Below are positions 33,341 to 44,604 of a DNA stretch of 64,000 bases, piece by piece. Origin of the DNA: Diabrotica undecimpunctata (lineage: Eukaryota; Arthropoda; Insecta; Coleoptera; Chrysomelidae); assembly GCF_040954645.1 (NCBI RefSeq), contig NC_092808.1, positions 12,391,883-12,455,882 on the forward strand, given 5' to 3'. Both the position numbers and the translations under genes were made by a program. Each line of letters begins with the position of its first letter. Positions within the stretch are counted from its first letter, which is position 1. The notes beneath the pieces are model-generated. The model worked only from the letters and a program-made list of their open reading frames with translations, did not search any database and was not told where the DNA came from.

Positions 33341-33380
33341 TCATCTGATGATGCCAATGAAAATTGGCGAAATATAATGA
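33341..33380 (+). ncRNA. Hammerhead-ribozyme-like core, right arm of Penelope element
   Basis: Stem I UCAU (33341-33344)/AUGA (33377-33380); CUGAUGA at 33345-33351; an extra U; stem II GCCAAU/AUUGGC closed by a GAAA loop (33353-33368); GAA at 33369-33371; self-complementary AUAU as a minimal stem III; A33376 at the predicted cleavage position. It departs from the consensus only by the extra U before stem II. Confidence 0.65.
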
Positions 33381-33445
33381 ATTGTTAAACAGAGTACACT
33401 TGGCTTTTAATCAGCTGTATACCCAATTAACCTCAACCCCCCTTT

Positions 33446-33449
33446 TATA

Positions 33450-33502
<53 letters not shown>
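33446..33502. repeat. (TA)n tract, right of nested Penelope-like element
   Basis: TA repeat with one TG interruption near 33455. Confidence 0.9.
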
Positions 33503-33503
<1 letters not shown>

Positions 33504-33514
33504 AAAGGGGGAGA
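33503..33514 (+). promoter_or_regulatory. Polypurine tract of the gypsy element
   Basis: AAAAGGGGGAGA ends exactly one base before the 3' LTR's TG. It is the plus-strand priming site by class. Confidence 0.85.
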
Positions 33515-33672
33515 TGTAGTAATAGGCCACATAAAAAAGAAGAAGAGGCGTGGCACGATGAAGTTAGAGATAGAGGTTAGGAAGTTAGGATAAAAAGATG
33601 TAACGTGTATATTGTTAATCTTATACTTTTATTAAATATAATATTTAATAAATACCGAGTATTATTATTACA
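33515..33672 (+). repeat. 3' LTR (158 bp)
   Basis: Copy of 28022-28179 with three substitutions; followed by TTAGC, the 5-bp target duplication. Confidence 0.93.
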
Positions 33673-33677
33673 TTAGC

Positions 33678-34545
33678 TATTATTTTTTTCTTATTTCTAA
33701 GAATTATTATCGTGATTTTTAAAGTTTATAACAATTTAATTACAAGCAACATGGAAATCAAACGGATCCTGCTTCATCATCAACAGGAAATAATACCTTT
33801 CTTAAACCTAAAATCAAAATCTGAGAAACCCACTTTTTGCCATTATCATATGCTGCTGTATAATACACCACTAATTGTCACCAAATATGTATCACAAGAA
33901 ATTCCAGCTGCAAACGTTCAGGTAAATGCAACGCCATCTTTAAACACTTGGCAGTAAATTCGTAGCTGGCGAAGGCTCGAATGAGCCACAGCTTACTAAC
34001 AAAAATAACAATTGCATGGTAATCTACAGCACGATCAGAATGCAAACTCAGCAGATCTTGTACTGCCTAACATTCACACAGGATATCGGAATTATAAGCA
34101 GAAGTTGCCATTTTTTTGACTGTCTAATTTACCCCCAGAAGATTTTGTTCAATCCCAAGGGACTAATAATACAGAAACTCTATAGAAGATTTTAGAACAG
34201 ACAAATGTACATGCTTTACAAGACCTGAATTGAAGGAGTAATAACAATCAAGGACCAGAAACATCCAACGCTTAAATAATTACAACTGTAGATGAAATTC
34301 AAGCTATAATAAAATGACGTCTGGATTATGATATTGGAATTCATCAGTTTCTACAGTTAGCAAACTATTTGTGCACACATTGTCCACATTTTGCGGTTCA
34401 AGGTACAAAGCACAAGTTATGTCATCTAGAAGATATAAAAAACTTATAGAAAATATTCACTTGAATAAAAATACACCAAAACAAACAGGGGATCAAGGAT
34501 ATAATTAAGTTCATAAAGTAAGGATGCTTAACTAAATACTAAATC
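33678..34545. other. No recognisable gene; faint coding-like traces
   Basis: An open 81-codon frame at 33712-33957 and a broken trace to 34440 (LANYLCTHCPHFAVQGTKHKL) look like old coding sequence. I cannot assign them. Confidence 0.3.
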
Positions 34546-34620
34546 GGTCTTCTTCATGTGCCATCTCCTCTAAGAAGGTTGGCAACCATTATGGCAATTC
34601 GCACTTTCGATACCGCTGCT

Positions 34621-36072
34621 CTAAAGTATTGAAAGGTAAGCAGAAGTGCAGTTAAACCAAGCTCTCAAATTGTTTAACCAGGAGATGCGTCTTCTTCCGC
34701 GACTCCTTCTACCCTGTATTCTTCCTTGTATTATTAATTGCAGCAAGTTATAACGCTCGCCCCTCATGACATGTCCCGGATATTGCAGTTTTCTGACTTT
34801 AATTGTATTTAAATCCTGTTTATCTTTTCCCATTCTTCTCAACACCTCGACATTCGTGACTCTATCCACCCAACTTATTCTTAATATCCTTCTGTAAGCC
34901 CATAACTCGAAGGCTTCTAATCTGTCCGAAACATCTCCATTCTTTAATGTCCAAGCCTCCAACCCATCAAATAATACGGAGAACACGTAGCATCTCAAAA
35001 GTCTTATCTTTAAAGAAATTGAAATGTCCCTGCTACAGAGTACTTTTTTCAGTTTGTTGAAAGAATTTCTTGCCTGTCCTATGCTTGCCTTAATCTCTTC
35101 TGTGTACTCATTATTTTCGTTAATTATTGTACCCAGATATTTATATTTTTCAACTTTTTAAATTTGTTCTCCATGTATTGTTATGTTTTCTTGGCGCTGT
35201 TGGGCTTTTGTAATTACCATAAATTGTGTCTTTTTTATGTTTTGGGGACAGTCCGTTTTCTTCACTGACTTCTACCACTCTTTCAACCATTTGTTGTAAA
35301 TCCTCAAGACATTCCGCTAATAAAATAGTATCGTCGGCAAACCGTATATTATTGATTGGTCGGCCATTTACTTTTATTCCCATAGTTAATTCTTCTAGTG
35401 CTTCCTGGATTATTTCCTCTGAAGGAGACAGGACACAGGCCTGCCTGACGCCCCTCACAATCTGTATTTCATTTGAAAAGACGTTGTTCTCTTTTACCAC
35501 AGCGATCTGATTATAATAAATAGCGCTAATGATCCTGATGTCTCTCATATCTAATTTTTCTTTTCAAGTAATTCGATAAGACGGTTATGTCTGACCTTAT
35601 CGAAGGCTTTGTTGTAATCCAAGAAACACATATATACTGGCTGATTAACATCCATGCACCTTTGCACAAGTACATTCACAGCGAATAGGGCTTCCCTCGT
35701 TCCCAGTGCATTTCTAAATCCAAATTGTGTGTCACTTGTATTGAATAAGTCGACCAATATTTCAATTTGCTGTTCTTCTATTAACCGTATTATGTCTACA
35801 GGTATTTCGTCAGGACCTGTTGCCTTGTTGTTCTTTGTTCGCTTTATCGCTTTTAATACCTCATCTTCTGTTATGTCTGGGCCGTTGTCGAACTTTTCCT
35901 GCTCTGGTACTATCTCAGTCCGTTCGTCTTTAAATAGCTGTTGAATATATTCCTGCCATCTTTTAAGCCTTTCACCGACGTCTATATTTATTATGTTTGA
36001 CTTTTTCTTAATATTAGTGCCTGTTATTTCCCTAATTTTTTTATGAAGGTTTAAGTTGTCATGTTTCTCTAC
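34621..36072 (-). pseudogene. LINE reverse transcriptase and C-terminal domain (copy 2)
   Basis: From 36072 downward: ITEDEVLKAIKRTKNNKATG (pre-RT block), TQFGFRNALGTREALFAV, YMCFLDYNKAFDKVRHNRL (first catalytic Asp), VRGVRQACVLSPS (a deletion removes LLFN), then NIRFADDTILLAECLEDL (FADD active site). After a frame break: GLEAWTLKNGDVSDRLEAFE, YRRILRISWVDRVTN, KLQYPGHVMRGERYNLLQLI and GRRSRGRRRISWLNNL. Several frameshifts; not functional. Confidence 0.8.
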
Positions 36073-37037
36073 TAGTGGTGGGTAGTTCCGGAACGAACTA
36101 GTTCCTGGAACTAGTTCATTTTATATTATAAATGAAATAGATCCGAAAATTAAATGGAACTAGTTCCGAGGAACTATTAACGTCACTGCTGATCTGATAC
36201 TTGATACCGTCATTTATGCGAACTGCTAAGTATTTCTTCGATTGACGAAAACGAAAAACGAACTAGTTCCGATTCCGAGCCGATGAACTAAGATAGTTCC
36301 GAGGAACCGTATGATGAATCGTGATCGGTTCGGTATGCTATGCTTGATCGTTGGCTGTCAGCTTCACCTTGTTGTAGGTACATACGTATATACATATACT
36401 GTGCTTAAATACTGTGCAAGGAAAATAAATAAATAGTAAATCAACAATCATAGAAAAATAATAGGATATTGATTTAAAATGCAGCAAAATATGTTGAGAC
36501 AAAGCAAAAAGCCCGGGTTCGTTAGGAAAAATATTCCCATGAGATTTTTTTCTTCATAAACACATTCATGAGATACCTCAGAATAGATTCAAAAGGTCGC
36601 CTATATGAAAAATGTCCTATTTTATTTAAACAACATTCTACATGCGTAGTGTTGGCTGTCGTAAATTTCAGAAAAATATACGTAATCGTCATTTACGTAT
36701 TTTCGTTCCCTTAAATAATCTAAATTGATACATATAAGTAGAAACTACATTACAAGTTCCTCGTTTACGTATTCAGTTTTACAGATCTATTCCGATTTTG
36801 TAGTCAGTAGTGTGTTTTAAATCTCCTTATTTTTAGATGACGGCCACTTCGTTATTTTCGTGAATAGAAATAATTATTTAAACCAATACCTTCGAATTTA
36901 GTTTCCTATCGTTTACCATATTTTATTTGTGATGTCGAATACCGAACCTATTTCTAAACACTCTATCCGATTCATATCAAGATCATACCGATCTGATGGC
37001 AAAGTTAGTTATAGTTCCAAAGAACTATAACTAACTA
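36073..37037. mobile_element. hAT-type non-autonomous element (965 bp)
   Basis: Flanked by TTCTCTAC at 36065-36072 and 37038-37045, an 8-bp duplication as made by hAT transposases. The ends start TAGTGGTGGGTAGTTCC on the left and TAGTTAGTTATAGTTC on the right strand, so the TIRs are imperfect. Palindromes built on GAACTAGTTC occur repeatedly in the first 240 bp. No transposase frame. Confidence 0.8.
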
Positions 37038-37199
37038 TTCTCTACCAACTGTTCATTCTCTTCGCATCTGTCACTATACCATCTTTCCTTTGCTGATCTT
37101 TCCTTATTTCTGTGGGTATATTATACATGTTTTTGTCTTTGGTTTTATAAGATCTCCTTGCTTTCATGAGATGAATCTCTAATCCCTTTCAAAGGTAGG

Positions 37200-38602
37200 C
37201 GATCTATCAAACAATGTGTGCTCTTGAAACTAATAAAAAAGGTTCTGATTTTTGTTTTGGCTAATTCTGTAACTACAAATATTTGTAAGTTTGATATTTG
37301 CACAGGAAAATCAGACGAAGAAGATCAAACTTATGGTCTAGGTGAGAAGGTTGTTCTCAGTCTGACTTTTGCTTTAACCAATACAAATTGTATAGAAGCA
37401 TTGGATGTAGGTACTGACCCATTGGATGTAGATATATTATAAATATAAAACAAAACTGAATCGCAGTCAATTATGTTTCAAACAAAAGGTATGTTGTTGG
37501 CAGTCAAATAGATTGATAGTAAATCTTGTGTACTCATGAAGCCAAAAATATTATTTTTTTCACTTGAACACATAACATATGAATATGAATAAAAGATAAA
37601 TATATCTTTTGTGTTTAATTTTTATAGTTCTTTTAATACAATTTTTTATTGTATAAAATATTTTCGTTTGAAATATATCTTTTGAACTAATATGTCTTAT
37701 ATATAACTTTAAAATGGACATTGTAATACATGTCACTATTATGTAACGTACAGGAAATATTTTCTTAACAGTTTATGACACACATCATCGCGAGATATAA
37801 AATTTATAGTAGGATAATAATAAAATATTGAAATTCATCTTAAAATGTCAAAAATATACATACTAGAACATATCCACAAACGATTTTACCGGTTTTAGCC
37901 TCCATTCGGTGTATCCGAAGCATTTCCGTCATAGGGAGGCTTAGATATAATCCATGGATCGCAGAGCCTTGCATTACCGACAGTTTCATTCATGTATTCA
38001 CCCTCTATAGGGTTATTTCGCAAATTGTTGCTGTCATATGGCATCTCTGGCAATTTGTCATCTTTGCAAGATGCGAGGTAGAGGACGAGCTCTTTTTCTG
38101 CTATGATGATGCGAATGGAAAAAATGATAATGGACAAAAGAAAGTTTGAGAGAAGTTCTGAAAGTTCATAAATTTGATTTACCTTCCGTCAGAGTTGAAT
38201 AGTGTTTTCTTAGCTGTGAGAAATTGGGTCGCGGCATGGGAAAAGTGTAGAAATCTCAGCTGTAATTCCTTCTTTATAAATTTATCGCCGTACCCGAGGA
38301 AGGGTTTAGTGCTATAATGTGTTATTTATTGCTTTTAAAAAATAAATAGACAGAAATAGATTTGAAGAAGTGTATATTTTTTAATAATAACAAATTCAAA
38401 TATCTTTTGACTGTAAATATATCAAACAATATACAATAATCGGCGACAAATTAATACAATTTATAAAAATATGTGTGAATTTAATTATTAAAACAAATAG
38501 ACCAGGGAAATAAGCAAAAAAAGTACCATGTTTGTGACATTGGACCGGCCAGGCAAAAGACAGTTGTTTTGAGTAGTGTGGTCCTCTGTGACAAAAATCT
38601 AT
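37200..38602. other. No recognisable feature
   Basis: AT-rich. Open frames of about 75-80 codons near 37218 and 37895 show no domain. Confidence 0.4.
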
Positions 38603-40920
38603 ATGTCGTCGGTGTGGATGTGAAGAGAACTAACCAACAAAAGTCAGTTTCGAGATAATGACCATTTTAGATTACCATGTCCAGGAAAAAATACATTTTA
38701 GCTTATAACTTTCCTGTTCGTTGAACTATTCCTAAAATATTTTTGGGATTTATCAAACAAAGTGTTACCTACTTTGTACTGAACCAAACACTAATAAACA
38801 TTGATTTATATGAGAGTAGAAGGGTTTCGTTCACTTAGCTCCATTCACCACTAGATAACTTTTCACAAATCATACTTTTTTTGTTGTGTAAAAAGATCCA
38901 AGTCTACAAAATTAAATAATACAAGGTGATATTATGCTTAAAATGTTTAATTTTGGATACAAAAATAACACAAAAGTATAATAAATTCAATTTAGTTTTT
39001 AGTCTTTAACACGGAATATTATTTAATATTGAATATACAGAAATCTTATTATTTTATCGCTACTCGGATTCCGAACCGTCTACAGCGATTCTCTCTATTG
39101 GTTTTAAAAGTCGGAGGTAGTAATCATTGTAGGTGGCTGGGATAGTACCTGACCTATAAAGATCTTGTAGATCTTTTAGTTTCTTAGGCTCTATTCTTAA
39201 AGCAGAAGAATACAGTTTCGGAACCTCACTGAAAACATTGTTGCCGACTCGAGAGTCTCTACGAATGCACAATTGTTTGAAGTCTACCTGGCTAAGTTGT
39301 GTTTTATAGAAGATTATATCAAGGTGTTCTTTTTTATATTGCAGCCATTTGATATTTAGCCACTTCATAACATCGCCATCGACTGTCTTTGTTTTGTTAA
39401 TAATTTATTTTTCGCTGTAAGTTTTAAAATCTAAACAATGGCTGTAATCTAATTCCTTAACGACGTATAGAGGGTGATTTACTTTGGCTGTTCTTGCCAC
39501 TGTGTACCACTCGTCAGGCACATATATATATATTTTTCGTCCCCTACTTTCAATCGCAGAATGAACGCTGTTGCATTCCATTTTGGAATGTCCGGATTCC
39601 ATGAACTTTTGATTAATAATTTGTAAATTATCAAAAGAACACAAAGCTTTTATAAACATTGCAGATAAAATGGAATTTCTATTTTGACCTGTTGCAGTAT
39701 CAGAATAAAATGTTACTTCACTCACTTCAGATGGTAGCTCAGAAAGCATGTTCCATAAGCATGTAGCTACTTCTGATGATCCTTTTGTACCATTCAATTC
39801 ATGCCACATGTAGGTAATAGCAACAGTAGTTTTGAGATTATACACCGTAAAATTGTAGGTTTTTAGTTTCCGTTTATAATATAATTACCCCACTTCTATA
39901 ATTGGGGAGTCAGTAAAAGCTTTTCCATATCCATAGTGAAGGTGCTGAAAGTATTATTAATTTTAGCACGATCTTTGTCAATTTTCTTATGCTCTCTAGC
40001 CTCATTCTTTTGAAGTTGATATAGATTGTATTCATCTTTTTTCGTCTTCGGGTTTATTTATGATTGCGTGCAAAAACTTGGTGCTGAATATATGTTTATA
40101 ATATTAAAACGACACTGAATCTTCCTGATACTCTTCGCAGTATTTTAAATAATCCTGGTAAAGTCGTTTTTCAGACAAACCAGAAGGTAAGTATTTTTTC
40201 TTAGTTGAACTTCGAGAATAGTGAGAATCAATCACCGGTAGTGATTTAATGTGATTACGTACTACCTCCCATTTGTTGTAAAACGACCGATTTAAATAAA
40301 CGTATATATTATTATTATTAGATAATTTACCTGTCTCTTTGCAACAAGATTTTACACTCAAATCAATGTACCCAATCAGAAATATTATTATCATCTACAG
40401 ATCGTACACGTACACCCACTTGTCTTAAACCTAAGCTCAATTCCATAAAAATTTTATATCAATATAAATGAACAGCAATAAAATTATCTTACGATTAACT
40501 ACTCGCAGACAAAGAAGCTTTCAAATAAAATAAATTTAATACTTGTTACAATCGAGTACCGTGAGATTTTGCTTTAACAGCAAACCCCAGCTAACGATAA
40601 GGTGACTAATCGACTGTCATAATAATTTTTCTGTCTGTTGTTATTGGCACACTAAGCTCAAACGTCTGATAGCTCTGTTCACCACTGACAATATGTTCAG
40701 TATCCGGTGGTGGTAAGTGACATAGATCACTTCACTCCAAAAAATAAGGATTGTGAATTCACTTAGCGTCCTTTCACACTTCAGAATATAAACCATTTGA
40801 AACAACATATTCACTTAGATCTCTTCACTACAATATAAAATCTTTCTTTCTGATTGAGATGCTGCAGTTATAGCTCATTTTTAAGAAAATGTGGCTCCCT
40901 TCACATCCACGACGACGATG
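38603..40920 (-). mobile_element. DNA element of an unnamed transposase-like family, copy 1
   Basis: The ends at about 38603-38632 and 40891-40920 are imperfect inverted repeats (both contain GTGGATGTGAAG or its complement). Near both ends, copies of TTCACTTAG occur (38829, 40757, 40809), resembling subterminal sites. The minus strand carries three coding blocks in order. The exact termini and target duplication are not clear. Confidence 0.55.
39060..40430 (-). pseudogene. Unassigned transposase-like protein, copy 1
   Basis: Three minus-strand blocks. Block 1 (about 40310-40104): WEVVRNHIKSLPVIDSHYSR, then KKKYLPSGLSEKRLYQDYLK. Block 2 (39845-39405): TVAITYMWHELNGTKGSSEV, TFYSDTATGQNRNSIL, ESGHSKMECNSVHSAIESRG. 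Block 3 (39368-39060): a charged C-terminal part. The FYSDxxxGQNxN and GHSxxExxxxHSxIE pairs recur in the copy at 60 kb, and the HYSR...YL block recurs at 47.5 kb. The pattern suggests an RNase H-fold nuclease with Asp in FYSD, but I cannot name the family. Stops between blocks 1 and 2 could be intron or decay. Confidence 0.6.
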
Positions 40921-41690
40921 TTTCCTGCAGTCGATTTTTTGGACTTAATTAATTATTAACAAGTTAGGGTCAAAAAAACAGTAAATTTTCGCTTTTATCG
41001 TCTATCAGAAAAAAGTAAAGCGTTTGAAACAAATTTGAGAAGAGAAGAAAATTATAAGTCATATAAAAAACTTCAAAATGGCGTTTTCTAAACTTTCCTA
41101 TCCTTATTTGCTGCTTAGAAAATTGCAAAATAAGTCAAAAATTTAGTTTTTTATAAATGTTAATAACTTTTTTTTTAGCATGACTTTTTTTACAAATTTA
41201 AAACGAAAAAAAGTTGACCTAGGACACTTTGGGACGAAGTTAGTGCATTTTTTTATAAATTGATAGCAGCTTCGTTTAAAAGAATTAAGAGACCTTGTTA
41301 GGGTCATCTGAAAGAACATACTTAAGGTTTTAATGTAAAAAATTCGAAAAAGATTGCATTTTAATGGAATCGTTCACAAAGCTTTAAAATTGTGATCCTC
41401 AAAATTGTTCGGCTTTGAAACTAGTGAGAGCGCAAGAGGGCTCTCCTCTATTTATTATTCATTTTTTCTAAAAATATTATTGGTTTATGTAATGCTTGAA
41501 AAATAAATAATCCCAGATAAACTATGTTTTATTTCTTGCTAAGCATGCAAGGCGTGTGATTTTTGTCGAAAAAGTTCGATTTCATGCCCACATACTGAAA
41601 TGTGTTTTAATCGATATTATTATGATGCCAGTATGCTATGCTCAAAAGTTTTCCGAGAATTTTTGTAATTTTTTGAGATTGTAAACCAAA
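40921..41690. other. No recognisable feature
   Basis: AT-rich and unassigned. Confidence 0.4.
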
Positions 41691-41699
41691 AATAGTCGG

Positions 41700-42135
41700 A
41701 ATGTTCCACCTTCAGAGCATTGACGGTTGCACTCTGTATTTATACTGCTGAATGTGCCTCGCTAGTATAGGAAGCATCAGAACACGCTAGACATGTATAT
41801 TTAGCTATCAATAAGTCAGCAAAAATCATCACCAGATGCATTAAACTACCAGATATTATAAGAGAAGTAGGGAAGTAGCTAGAGATCGGTAATGAAGAAA
41901 ACAAACTCTAGATTCACGTCATTCAGTCCACGATTACCAGCATCGAGGAAAAGCTTTCTCGTCAGATCAACACGTCTTCAAGGTATACCAGAAAGAGCAC
42001 GTCTTGCCAATGGGAAGAAGCTGTTCGTTGTCATCTGCATCCTCGAGAGAAATTTTCGACTAGTAGGTATCTTCCTTACCCTTTCTGAAGGACATCCAAT
42101 GGTCTGCAATTCGCAGTGTTTAAGTGTAAAACCAA
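41700..42135 (+). pseudogene. Possible LINE RT C-terminal fragment
   Basis: A broken trace reads CASLVWEASEHARHVYLAIN, then KSAKIITRCIKLPD, then ITSIEEKLSRQIN, compatible with the connection region after RT in Jockey-type elements (A..vW........l...QNkalRiItga.....). Weak, with several stops. Confidence 0.4.
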
Positions 42136-42737
42136 CATAAAAAAATTACTATTTTAATGGGAATAAGCCACAATTAAAGTTTAAAGTACGTTTATTGATG
42201 TTTCACTTCGGAAATCGTTCTCAAAATACAAACATTAATAAATTAAACAAATTTTGTTTTTTGTTACTTGAAAAATTCTTCTAATAATTTAAGTTTATTG
42301 ACTTTATGACTTATTTATATTGACAATTCATATACATTCATTGACATATATTATACATTTTAAAGTAGACGATTTTAAAATGATATTGCCAATACATTGC
42401 TGAGTTGCGTTCCTGGGATGACTTTATTGTAAGATAGTTCATTCGATTATATGAAATCAACTATAACTCAAGAATATCTATCAGAAAAATCATAGCATGT
42501 AATTCGTCTTTAAAAAGACAATTAATTAAAATTCTCCTGTTAGTGATTCCATAGTAAATCATAAGGAAAAACCTCATAATACTATCCCGACAAGGTAAAT
42601 GTTTGGTCTTACATTTAGTTTACTTTAAATAAACACCAAATTCTGATTTTATGTTTATTATTTAAAAAACCTAAATGATGTATCCTCGATATGTTACTGT
42701 ATGTAACTTCCTCTTTTAATATGGATAACAACCAGAT

Positions 42738-43173
42738 GCTAAATCTTCTCGATACTGCTGTACGGAGTAGAGACTTGGACTTTAAACAAGAGCAATACAG
42801 ATAAACTAGAGGCCTTCGAAATGTGGATATACAGAAGAATTTTGAAAATACCTTGGACAGACAAAATATCAAATAGTGTAGTTCTTCGAAGAATGAACAA
42901 AGAACAGGTGTTGATCACCACCAAGAGAAGAAAGTTGGAATATGTTGGTCATATAATGAGAAGGAAAAAGTACCGATTGCTCCAGTTAATTATCCAAGGA
43001 AAGATTCAGGGCAAACGAAGCGTGGGGAGACGACGTATATCTTGGCTGCGCAATTTAAGAGACTGGTTTCAGTGCACATCTAACCAATTATTTAGAGCAA
43101 CAGCTTCAAACATACGAATAGCAATGATGATTGCCAAACTCCGTAGCGGAGAGGGCACTTGAAGAAGAAGAAG
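42738..43173 (+). mobile_element. LINE copy 3 (GAA-tailed family), 436 bp, 11-bp target duplication
   Basis: AACAACCAGAT at 42727-42737 and 43174-43184 flanks a 5'-truncated LINE end. The frame from 42821 reads MWIYRRILKIPWTDKISNSV, KLEYVGHIMRRKKYRLLQLI, GKRSVGRRRISWLRNLRDW and IAMMIAKLRSGEGT, then stops. The 3' end is CTCCG-TAG-CGGAG (hairpin), GGGCACTT, GAAGAAGAAGAAG. The frame is fully open, so it is a young copy. Confidence 0.9.
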
Positions 43174-43184
43174 AACAACCAGAT

Positions 43185-43960
43185 TCTACTGCCTTCTGCC
43201 GAGGAATTTGCGTCACAATTGGTCTCATTTAGCATAATTAGCTATAATATCATTCAATCTATTAAACTCTACGTTCATTATGCCATGCTTGTTTACATAT
43301 TTGAGATCTATCAAATTTTCTATTTTTAATATCAGATTGATGTTCACTTATTCTAACATTAAATGACCTTGATGTTTCACCTTAATATAACTGAACGCAT
43401 TGACAAGGTATTTTATAAATACAATTCTTTGTCCTTTCTTGTTTATTATTGGGTTTAGTTTTAGACAAAACAGATTTTAATGTGTTTGTTGTTTTGAATG
43501 TTGTTAAAATTTTGAATTTATTTCATATTCTTTTAAGTTTTTCTGATAATCCTTTTATGCAGCGTATTGTTATTTTCCTCGTATTATTCTTTGTGTATGC
43601 TATATGATCTCGTCTTAAATTGTTTTGTTATATTCGGTCGATTGTGAAACATTTCTTATTTATAGGTGATAAATGATAATAATTTTTTAATAAAACAGAT
43701 GTTATTCCTTTAAGAAAGAATTCTCGTTAGAACAAGCAATTTTGGCTCAGTATAAGGATTTACTGATTCCCTTTTTAATATTAATATTGTGATTTGATTT
43801 AAAATTTAAATATCTGTTGGTATGTGTTGGTTTTCTATACACCTGAGTCTCATATTCAGTATCATTCTTAGAGAATAAAACATCCAGGAAAGGTAGTGTG
43901 TAGAAACTGTAAGGACAGAGTTTCCAATGGTCAATACCCTTGTATCAAATATAAAAAAAA
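43185..43960 (-). pseudogene. Penelope-type RT end and GIY-YIG domain
   Basis: The minus strand from ~43905: TLPFLDVLFSKNDTEYETQV, YRKPTHTNRYLNFKSNHN and KKGISKSLY, the block that follows the active site in Penelope RTs (LPFLDV...YRKPTHTDRYLNF.S.H...K..v..L). After many stops: KNCIYKIPCQCVQLY, then GETSRSFNVRISEHQSDI, the GIY-YIG fold with the catalytic Arg in VRISEH. The frame is badly broken. This is another Penelope family than the one at 32.4 kb, judging from the sequence. Confidence 0.75.
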
Positions 43961-44345
43961 ATATTTTTCAAAGCCCTCTGTGAGTACAGGCGTATAAAGA
44001 TCGTTTACCCAATGTACCTTTACCACCTCAACCAGTGATAACTAGATGGGGAACATGGTTAAATTCAGTGAATTTCATAACCGATAGTTTTGAAGGAATT
44101 AGAAACGTCATTTGTAGTTTTGAGCTCAATATATGACGTTTTAAAAAAACCGTTATTAAAAAGTAATTTGGCACATATCCAAACCAATTTTGTAAATATT
44201 GCTAAATTAATTACTAGATTAGAAAAGCGAAACATATCATTAGATCAAAGTATTGAAATTATCAATTTATTAAATTATTAAAAAATGAAAAAATTAAACA
44301 CTTTGGGGAAACTAACAAAGTGTATCAAAAATTCTGCGTAGCATT
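43940..44345 (+). pseudogene. hAT-superfamily (CGGBP1-like) transposase C-terminal relic
   Basis: Broken trace: KDRLPNVPLPPQPVITRWGT, then WLNSVNFITDSFEGI, then LLKSNLAHIQTNFVNIAKLI and TRLEKRNISLDQSIEIINLL. PPxPVxTRWGTWL followed by an ...IKxNFxxIxxxIxxLExxGxxLxxxxxIIxxL tail is common in CGGBP1-like hAT-derived proteins of insects. Frame changes between the pieces. Confidence 0.55.
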
Positions 44346-44559
44346 AAAGAAAAATAAGGGATATCAAAAAATATTTCAATGAATAATATTATTAAGATGG
44401 GGAATTGTGAGGATAATTCTGAGTACTGAATATTAATAGAATAAAGAATAATGACGATGATAATGAATGATGATGAAACAAAGAATAAATTAACATATAA
44501 TGATTTAGACAATACAAATTTCAATAAATATTTTTTGTGAGCATAAAGTAAATTAAATA
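44346..44559. other. No recognisable feature
   Basis: AT-rich spacer. Confidence 0.4.
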
Positions 44560-44604
44560 CATAATGACGGCATTAGATTTTTTTTTTGATACAGGTCAGC
44601 GACA

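Larger units (their letters stand above)
32240..33446 (+). mobile_element. Penelope-like element with 208-bp inverted terminal repeats, 5'-truncated
   Basis: Inverted arms 32240-32447 and 33239-33446 (paired positions sum to 65686, no indel, about two mismatches). Between them is the GIY-YIG endonuclease end of a Penelope-type ORF; the reverse transcriptase is missing. Each arm holds a hammerhead-like core. (TA)n lies on both sides. Inverted terminal repeats are a known arrangement of Penelope-like elements. Confidence 0.88.
28022..33672 (+). mobile_element. Gypsy-class LTR retrotransposon, near complete
   Basis: 5' LTR 28022-28179, tRNA-primer site, gag-pro-pol, polypurine tract, 3' LTR 33515-33672, flanked by TTAGC at 28017-28021 and 33673-33677. 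The LTRs are both 158 bp, start TG, end CA and differ at three positions (about 2%). There is no env frame. The coding region has one frameshift early in pol, one stop and one frameshift near its end. A Penelope-like element is inserted between pol and the 3' LTR, so the original element was about 4.4 kb. Confidence 0.93.
34548..37190 (-). mobile_element. LINE copy 2 (GAA-tailed family), split by a hAT-type element
   Basis: Minus-strand LINE occupying 34548-36072 and 37046-~37190, interrupted by the 965-bp element at 36073-37037. The 3' end has CTTC...GGAG, a wobble-containing hairpin, then GAAGA. RT blocks are legible on both sides of a degraded zone near 35150. Confidence 0.82.
42144..43960 (-). 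mobile_element. Second Penelope-like element, interrupted by LINE copy 3
   Basis: The minus strand reads RT end, GIY-YIG domain and a C-terminal stretch. A 57-bp piece at 42144-42200, repeated at 6508-6564 in the opposite orientation, may be part of its terminal repeat. A 436-bp LINE insertion with an 11-bp duplication splits it at 42738-43173. Confidence 0.65.

Noticed and set aside
35226..35944. Plus-strand Ser/Thr-rich frames
   Set aside because: Complement of the LINE copy 2 reverse transcriptase.
37218..37442. 74-codon frame with a signal-peptide-like start
   Set aside because: The hydrophobic start (LIKKVLIFVLANSVTTN) is suggestive, but nothing else supports a gene and the region is AT-rich.
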